In this document: positions 58,401 to 64,000 of the stretch, piece by piece | How positions within the stretch are numbered: position 1 is the first letter of the stretch | Layout of the letters: each line of letters begins with the position of its first letter | Source: Sipunculus nudus | Taxonomy: Eukaryota; Annelida; Sipuncula; Golfingiida; Sipunculidae | Length of the DNA: 64,000 nucleotides | Reading direction: 5' to 3' | Assembly: GCA_026874595.1 (NCBI GenBank) | Contig: CM049308.1 | Location: 37,473,027 to 37,537,026 of the forward strand | The notes under the pieces: generated by a model | What the model saw: only the letters and a program-made list of their open reading frames with translations | What the model was told of the DNA's origin: nothing | The model's database searches: none | Program-made: the position numbers and the translations under genes

Positions 58401-60488
58401 ATTAAAAGAATAAGTGTTGTTAGGTGCATGTAAAATAACCTTGAAACAAATTTCCATGTCTTAGGCCAAAAAAAAGGTTTGGTTCTTAGGCACCACTTGT
58501 ATCAATTTTAACCCCCTGCATCAAAAATTTTATTTTGATTTTCATCTTTCAAGTAGATAAAATATTTATCTGTTTAGCAAAAAGATTCTGTTATTATCAT
58601 GCTTTTACCTGATCATATGACATTTTAATGGAAAAATACAAAAAAGGTAAAACACAAAATAGCCCACCGGCACTGATTTTTGAAAATAAAATGCCTGAGA
58701 ACCATACCTTTTTTTGGCCTTAAAACTATGTTTGAAAGATGTACCACCGGCAAAAATGGGATACACAGAGCTGCTGATTATTATAACTAGACAATAATGT
58801 GGCTGCAGAACTCCATCAACAAGACAGTGGTAGTAATAGATAAATCTCTAAATACTAAGAATTTGAAAATTATAATTAGATGATTTTAATGTTTATTCGA
58901 AACCTCTCAATGAAACACAGCATCAAGGTGAGCACTATTTTCAAACTAACCTTGAAACAAGCAGTGGCTGCTGCACCTATTTAATGGGCTATACACAACA
59001 TCGATAGGGCAGGTCAATAAACAAATAGTCTCAATCAGCTTGTGAAGTTTCACATCATGTTTCATTTTCAATGGGAATTTATTTTGCTTGAATGTTAAGA
59101 GTCCAGATGATAGTGAGAAACAGCTTGTCGACTCTCTTGTAAATCTTTGATACAGGTGTCCTCTCAGGTGTTAACTCCAGCATGATATAATTAATATCAG
59201 CTTTAGAAATCAGGCATGTTTGTTTTTCCTTGTAATACAGGATTCCAAAGGCCACCTTAATTGTATAGCTGAGTGATTGATGTACCAGAATGATAACTAA
59301 CACATATGCTAATACTAAGATACCAGTTTACCAGTATTTTTCACTCTTGGAGTTCATCAAATGGTTTCTGTTTCTATAATTTATTGACATTGTCATCTAA
59401 ACAAAGCACTGACTCTCATCGAAGTGAACCAGGCCTTGATTTAATACTCTTCGTAGGTGTATGCAAAAGGAGTTCCAATAGAAGTTGGAGTGGCACATAT
59501 TTCTTGGCAAACAATTTAAATATTGTGACAATATGTCAAATATCATCTTAATCCACTGATATGTATACAGTTTATTTTACTGCCAGGTATGATGCTGGAC
59601 TCCAGATGCAGGCATAGTTCACTGTCTATTGAATTAGGATGAAGGGAACCATACAACAAAGATGATAATGTGGTTGGCTTTATATTCATGAGGCTGAAAT
59701 TTTGTTATTTGTTCATTTTGAAGATTTAGCAAGGGTTTCTTTTTCAAAAATGCACCAAAACCTAGAAACTCTAAGTACAGTAGTATTTGTATTGATTTTA
59801 AATTTAGAATGAATCTTACATTACCTCACTCATTTCTGGTTCTGTCATTCATGTATGACCTGTATAAAGTTGATATATCTCATGTGATTACTGAATGAAT
59901 AATGGTTGTATGCATATGATAGTTTTGATACCACGGCCAGATTAGTATTAGGTAGTGTCCAATGGTATGATAACTAATCTGTAAAGATGCATCATCCCCT
60001 CTTGTTCATCTTAGTTGATGGGGCATCATATTCCAGAGGGTTTCATATTCCCAATTATGTCACATACATGAATATTGTGAAATCATAACCCTCCCAAATG
60101 AAAAGGCAACCACAGTATATTATGATCTTTGCCCTTGGATTTCAGGTTTTATATGCATGGAGCTGGGGATAATTCAGATGTCATAACCTGTCTTTAAGAC
60201 ATCGGAGTGAATTTATGAGATGCTATCAAGAATTCACCATTATGCCACTGAGGCACCACCAGGTTCAAACTGGGGACCTTCATCTCTGAAGTCCAATGCC
60301 TTAATAGCTAGGCTAGTTCATAATTAAGACAGACCAATGCTTGAAACTTGTTTCAAATTTTAGGGGTTTAAAGCTGGACCTTATGAATGTAACTAATGCT
60401 TGAGTACCTGTACTGACCTATCTGCTGCAGTGAGTCCAGTCCAGCAGGTACCAGTAGAGGCTTGTTGTGGTCCACCTGGATGTTCTTA
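55379..60488 (-). CDS. 3' part of an unrecognised protein-coding gene, five exons, C-terminal ~114 residues
   Basis: Five minus-strand exons join with consistent phases: 60488-60418, 58253-58208, 57973-57922, 56482-56390 and 55462-55379. Every internal boundary has AG acceptor and GT donor (GTCAGT, GTAAGA, GTAAAG, GTAACA). The deduced product runs KNIQVDHNKPLLVPAGLDSL, then SPPLKEGDLGRVTA, then SPMELWKAAFTSYFPQE, then a charged A/E/D-rich part, and ends ELDRYRRLCERRAKEAQQ plus nine residues and TGA. The first part is ordered-looking and the last ~40 residues are charged and helix-prone. There is no signal peptide or membrane segment in this part. I do not recognise the family and propose no function. 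Upstream exons must lie beyond 60488, past the nested transposons and probably outside the window. Introns carry a Harbinger-like element (58464) and a tRNA-like sequence (60245). Confidence 0.8.
56390..56482 (-). CDS. Exon n-1 of the minus-strand gene
   Basis: The acceptor is TTTGTGTGCAG and the donor GTAACA. The exon is 93 bp, phase 0 at both ends. It encodes 31 residues starting AASNPAVVEDPAKDPQYTEA and ending VQKDE. It is GC-richer than its flanks. Confidence 0.82.
57060..57480. other. CpG-richer patch in an intron of the minus-strand gene
   Basis: It contains CGCCCCGGTAACCG, GAACCGGCC, a GC-box-like GGGCGGAGCC (57366), GTCGACGATGCGAG and a CTCF-like CGCCATCTGGTGT (57462-57474). It could be an internal promoter, or simply a unique intronic patch. 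No exon was identified in it. Confidence 0.3.
57922..57973 (-). CDS. Exon n-2 of the minus-strand gene
   Basis: The acceptor is ATTTTGCAG and the donor GTAAAG. The exon is 52 bp. It completes the split Arg codon and encodes SPMELWKAAFTSYFPQE, exiting in phase 0. The aromatic-rich content (W, F, Y, F) suggests a folded or binding segment. Confidence 0.8.
58208..58253 (-). CDS. Exon n-3 of the minus-strand gene
   Basis: The acceptor is TTTCTACAG and the donor GTAAGATG, both strong. The exon is 46 bp and encodes SPPLKEGDLGRVTA, with split Gly and Arg codons at its ends. The other two frames contain stops, so only the phase fixed by the neighbours is open. Confidence 0.8.
58464..58719. mobile_element. 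Harbinger-like small element (256 bp) with TTA duplication
   Basis: Both sides carry TTA (58461-58463 and 58720-58722). The ends start GGCCAAAAAAAAGG and finish CCTTTTTTTGGCC, and inverted similarity extends about 30 bp through GGTTTGGTTCTTAGGCA versus TGCCTGAGAACCATACC. Three-base TWA duplications are typical of PIF/Harbinger elements. It has no coding capacity and lies in an intron. Confidence 0.75.
58723..60244. other. Intron sequence; nothing else recognised
   Basis: It lies between exons at 58253 and 60418 of the minus-strand gene. AT-rich, without further supported features. Confidence 0.55.
60245..60322 (-). repeat. tRNA-like sequence: tRNA pseudogene or SINE head
   Basis: On the minus strand TAGCCTAGCTATTAAGG (60315-60299) fits an A box. 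GGCATTGGACTTC leads into an anticodon-arm-like region, and AGTTTGAACCT (60271-60261) is a degraded B box, with CCCC/GGTGG around it as a T-arm. The cloverleaf is imperfect, so a functional tRNA is unlikely. It lies in an intron. Confidence 0.5.
60418..60488 (-). CDS. Exon n-4 of the minus-strand gene
   Basis: The acceptor is TTTTGTAG before 60488 and the donor GTCAGT after 60418. The exon is 71 bp, with one base left over at each end (phase 2 entry, phase 1 exit). It encodes KNIQVDHNKPLLVPAGLDSL then QQI. The codon split at the exit gives Gly with the next exon. Confidence 0.75.
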
Positions 60489-61194
60489 CTACAAAATAAA
60501 AATGAATGTGTTGGGTAGTGTTTAACATCTCAAAAAGTCATTGTAACATTTTAATTTCTTCTATGATTGAGAAAATCAGAGAACCTAAAGTGCAAGTCAG
60601 TATATTTGCTGATGTTGTCACAAGGTTGTTCATTCTGTAATTAAAGGCTATTCTCATTTTTATTGTTTTACAAAGACAAAATCAGAAAATAAAATGTAAC
60701 TGTGCGAGAAAACTGTGGCTAGAAGTATGTAAAAGTAAAAAGCTCGACACTGATGCTGAATGATCAACATCAATATATTGAATTCAACATTAAGTAAATG
60801 TGTATAAAAAGAAAATATATTTTACCCCCCAAAATATGCTTTCTCTTTACATATATTCAGATTTACCCTAGAAAATATCATCACCTCAGAATTATTTAAA
60901 ATTATAGAAAAATGTGCTCCAAAATATAATCTTGAATTTTCACATAGTTTTACCTTTCCATCTAGTATATCTGGTAAAGGCATATGTTAAATTAAATAAT
61001 AGCAATCATTATAATAAATTAGCTGATGCAGTTTGTTACAAGAATATGATGCGTCTTGGAGGAAACAGGATTCATAATATTATGTGAGGCTCATGTACTT
61101 AATTACTAATTAAAAACATGACATCTATACTTAATGGTATAATAAGAAACTATGAATATGATGAATAGTGTCAGTGTGATAAAACTATTCTAAA
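60489..61194. other. Probable intron; nothing recognised
   Basis: AT-rich sequence between the first recognised exon and the nested transposons. No further upstream exon could be supported. Confidence 0.5.
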
Positions 61195-61656
61195 CTAGAA
61201 TATGGGTAGTCGACAAGCTACTACGTGTATCCGTGAAAATCAGAGAAAGACAGGTGAAGTGAGGCACGGATTGAGTGGCTAGGAGAAATGGAGTTTGATG
61301 TGTTACTTTTTAGCATGAATGTCTGCCATGTAAACATGATTGCAGCATGAACGTGAATGTAGGTGGCACCACCTGTCATAATCAAGAAAGTTAACCAGGA
61401 TGTATATGCATGTCAAATTTCAGGTGAATTAGTCAAACCATTGCAGAGATATGAGTAATTTTAACCTAAGGCAGATGAAGAGATGGATGCAATGCCAAAA
61501 TGGTCGCAGATGGTGCCAACATTTTTGTGTATGATAAATAGCTATGTGAGATCTAAACACATGCAAAATTTCAGGAAGATATGTCAAACCAGTCTAGAGA
61601 TATTAGCATGGATATTTGCAGCGTGAACATAAATGAAGGTGGCGCCAACTGTAAAA
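61195..61656 (-). mobile_element. HelB copy b: 3' fragment, interrupted by HelC
   Basis: On the minus strand it ends ACTACCCATATTCTAG (CTAG at 61198-61195) followed by host TTT. It includes the ACACG and GTCGAC words of the HelB 3' end and part of the dimeric core. At 61656/61657 it switches abruptly to the HelC 3' terminus. The rest of this copy should lie beyond 64000. Confidence 0.72.
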
Positions 61657-61839
61657 CAAGTGACCCATGGGTCATGACGCTCAGCTGACTGGGAAGAGAT
61701 TCGCAAAATGAAATTTTATCATCAGAATGGTAGTATATACCCATTCAACTGAAGCATCAAACAGATTAACCAACAGGCCAAGATTTAGTCTGTATTTATA
61801 TATCTCAAAAATAGAGAAAAAATGTGTAAAGTTTAAAAA
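61657..61839 (-). mobile_element. HelC copy 2, 3' part
   Basis: It is the inverse of 52139-52320, including CAAGTGACCCATGGGTCATG and the CAGTCAGCTGAGC subterminal repeat. It is interrupted at 61839/61840 by HelB copy c within a T-rich site. The terminal CAAG could belong to HelB, because HelB itself has CAAG at this point, so the border is ambiguous by 4 nt. Confidence 0.78.
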
Positions 61840-63287
61840 CCAGAATACGGGTAACTGACAAGGGACTGCGTGTATCTGCCAAAATCAGAGTGGAACGGGT
61901 GAAGTGAGCCATGGATTGAGTGGCAAGGGAAAAATAGAGTGAGGTATGTTGCATATTAGCATGGATGTCTGCAGCCTAAATGTGTATGTAAGTTGTGCCA
62001 CCTACCACAAATCCAGAAAGCTGTCCAAGTTGTATGCATATGCAAAATTTTAGGCAGAAAAGTCAAACCACTACATGTATATGAGTGATTTTAGCCCACG
62101 GCAGACAAACAGACAGACACTTTGCAAAAATGGTTGCAGGTGACCCTTCCAGTTTTGTGTATGATAAAGACCTATGTGAGATCTAAACACATGCACAATT
62201 TTGGCCAAATCAGTCAAATGGTTCCTTAGATATGAGCTTGGATGTGTGCAGCATTAACTAGAATGTAGGTGGCGCCACCTGTCATAAAAGCAAGAAAGCT
62301 GTCCAGGATGTATAAACCTGCAAAATTTTAGGCAGTTATGTCAAACCACTACAGAGAAATGAGTGATTTTAGGCCACGGCAGACTAACAGACAGACGCTG
62401 TGCAAAATGTGCAAAAATGGTTGCAGGTGGCCCCTCCAGTTTTGCGTATGATAAAGAACTATGTGAGATCTATACACATGCAGAATTTTGGCCCAATGGG
62501 TCAAACGGTTCCCGAGATATGAGCTTGGATGTCATCAGCGTGAACATCAATGTAGGTGGCGCCCCCTGTCATAAAATCAAGAAAGCTATCCAGGATGTAT
62601 ATGCATGACGAATTTCAGGTGAATTAGTCAATTCACTGCAGAGATATAAGTGATTTTAACCCAAGGCAGATGAACAGATGGACACTGTGCAAACATGGTT
62701 ACAGGTGGCGCCACCATTTTTTGTGTATGTTATAGAGCTATCAAAGGGCTACATTTGTATCGATTTAATTTCCTGATCGGTCAAATGGTTCCCAAGATAT
62801 GAGCTTGGATGTCATCAGCGTGAACGTGAATGTAGGTGGCGCCACCTGTCATAAAACAAGAAAGCTATCCAGGATGTATACGCATGACGAAATTCAGGTG
62901 AATTAGTCAATTCACTGCAGAGATAGGAGTAATTTTAACCCAAGGCAGATGAACAGATGGACACTGTGCAAACATGGTTACAGGTGGCGCCACCATTTTT
63001 TGTGTATGTTATAAAGCAATCCAAGGGCTACATTTGTATAATTTTTATTTCCTGATCGGTCAAACGGTTCACGAGATATGAGGGTTTATGTGTGGAAACA
63101 GACCCACAAATGGACGCTGGATAGAGAGGAAAGGTCAGAGGTCAACGCAAATTGGTTAGGCGCCACTTCACATGTGACCTGATAATTGGTGCAAGTTTTG
63201 GAAAAATCGGTCCATTAGTCTCAGAGGAGCTCTCTGGAAACGAACGCGGCAGCGGCGGAGGAACCCGGTCAAAAACTTCGTTTTGGC
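61840..63287 (-). mobile_element. HelB copy c, inserted into HelC copy 2
   Basis: The 5' end on the minus strand is TCCGCCAAAACGAAG (63287 downward), next to a CCG-rich stretch. The core has about four dimeric units with GGTGGCGCCACC (for example 62268-62279). The 3' end has GGCAGATACACG, a degraded hairpin, ACCCGTATTCTGG (CTGG at 61843-61840) and then T. HelC sequence flanks both sides and would be continuous without this insert. Confidence 0.78.
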
Positions 63288-64000
63288 GGATCAAAAAAAC
63301 AGGTGGCTCCACCAGTCTGCAGAAACCAATAAAAACACTTAATGAACAATATCCATGCAAAGAATCATGGTGATCTCTGCATTAGTTGTTCAGATACTTC
63401 AGCTTTTGTATCAAATTGTCCATTATTCTGAGGGATACTTCGGAGTCCTATAGCTTGAAGGATATGGGTAACAGAGACCTAAATTCAAGTTTCCACAGGC
63501 ACTTTTCATGGGCCTCCTTGCATGACAAGAATGAAGATTCTAGGTCAGGTCGTTACGATTTGTACCCTGTTGACAGATATCTACATCCTTAAAGGTCTCA
63601 AAAATTGAGAAAACAATTCGTAAAAATTGAAAAATACAGGTGGCGCCACCAGTCTGCAGAAACTAATGAAACATCTCATGATCAATATGTATGCCAAAAA
63701 TCATGACCATCAGTGATGTAGTTAATGAGATATTGAAGTTTTTGTATGAAATTTTTTACTATTCTGAGGGGTTCTTTGGGGCCCCATAGCTCGAAGGATA
63801 TGAGTAACAGAGACCTAATTTCTGGTTTCCATGGAGACTTTTCATAGGTCTCTAAGTGTGTCGAAAATAAAGATTCTAGGTCCAGTCGTTACGATTTGTG
63901 CCACGCTAACAGATGACAGCATCCTTAAAGGTCTCAAAAATTGTAAAAAATCGTAAAAAATCGAACAATACAGGTGGCGCCACCAGTCTGCAGGAACTGA
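63288..64000 (-). mobile_element. HelC copy 2, body, running off the right edge
   Basis: This is the inverse of HelC units: TCAGTTCCTGCAGACTGG-type words, GGTGGCGCCACC (near 63639 and 63972), and CCTAGAATCTTC with ACCCATATCCTT on the minus strand. It continues beyond the window. Confidence 0.85.

Overview
This is a window of AT-rich, intron- and transposon-dominated metazoan nuclear DNA. The probable source is a marine lophotrochozoan, most likely a mollusc. That guess rests on repeat style: tandem-repeat-bearing Helitron/Helentron-like elements, microsatellites joined to short core repeats, many small hAT-like elements, and (TA)n, (GT)n and poly-G tracts. There is no operon-like coding, no intact transposase, no CRISPR array and no rRNA.

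Only one protein-coding gene is well supported. It is the 3' end of a minus-strand gene in five phase-compatible exons (60488-60418, 58253-58208, 57973-57922, 56482-56390, 55462-55379). They give about 114 C-terminal residues and a stop codon. I do not recognise the family. A decayed piece at 53.6-54.0 kb may derive from a four-pass membrane protein (MS4A-like). A CpG-richer patch at 39.5-40.2 kb with a perfect NRF-1 palindrome looks like a promoter.

The rest is mostly mobile and repetitive DNA. Four families of non-autonomous elements (called HelA to HelD here) share one plan. Each has a 5' subterminal hairpin, an inverted copy of the hairpin's left arm near the 3' end, a 3' hairpin, and a CTRR-like end (CTAG, CTGG or CTTG) followed by host T. 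HelA (4.7-7.9 kb, minus) carries about nine ~287-bp units packed with nuclear-receptor half-sites. HelB (28.1-29.3 kb plus, and twice at 61-63 kb minus) carries ~278-bp dimeric units. HelC (46.8-52.3 kb plus, and 61.7-64.0 kb minus) carries about sixteen ~340-bp units with a three-unit higher-order repeat. HelD (33.8-34.5 kb, minus) lacks a long tandem core. HelA, HelB and HelC all contain the 12-bp palindrome GGTGGCGCCACC. HelA and HelB share the same 5' head but carry unrelated tandem cores. At the right edge the elements are nested: HelC sits inside HelB, and a second HelB sits inside that HelC.

Other mobile DNA includes three hAT-like elements with 8-bp target duplications (14.6, 16.3 and 41.4 kb), a 2.1-kb foldback element with arms of about 450 bp (19.1-21.2 kb), a TTAA-flanked element plus a decayed copy (36.8 and 37.9 kb), a Harbinger-like element with TTA duplications (58.5 kb), a G/C-tract element with a 5-bp duplication (45.0 kb) and a tRNA-like sequence (60.3 kb). 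Minisatellites lie at 3.2 and 42.2 kb, and a 300-bp tandem duplication at 52.65 kb. Long stretches (roughly 7.9-14.6, 21.2-28.1, 29.3-33.3 and 34.5-36.7 kb) show nothing I can support as genic and look like intron or intergenic DNA.
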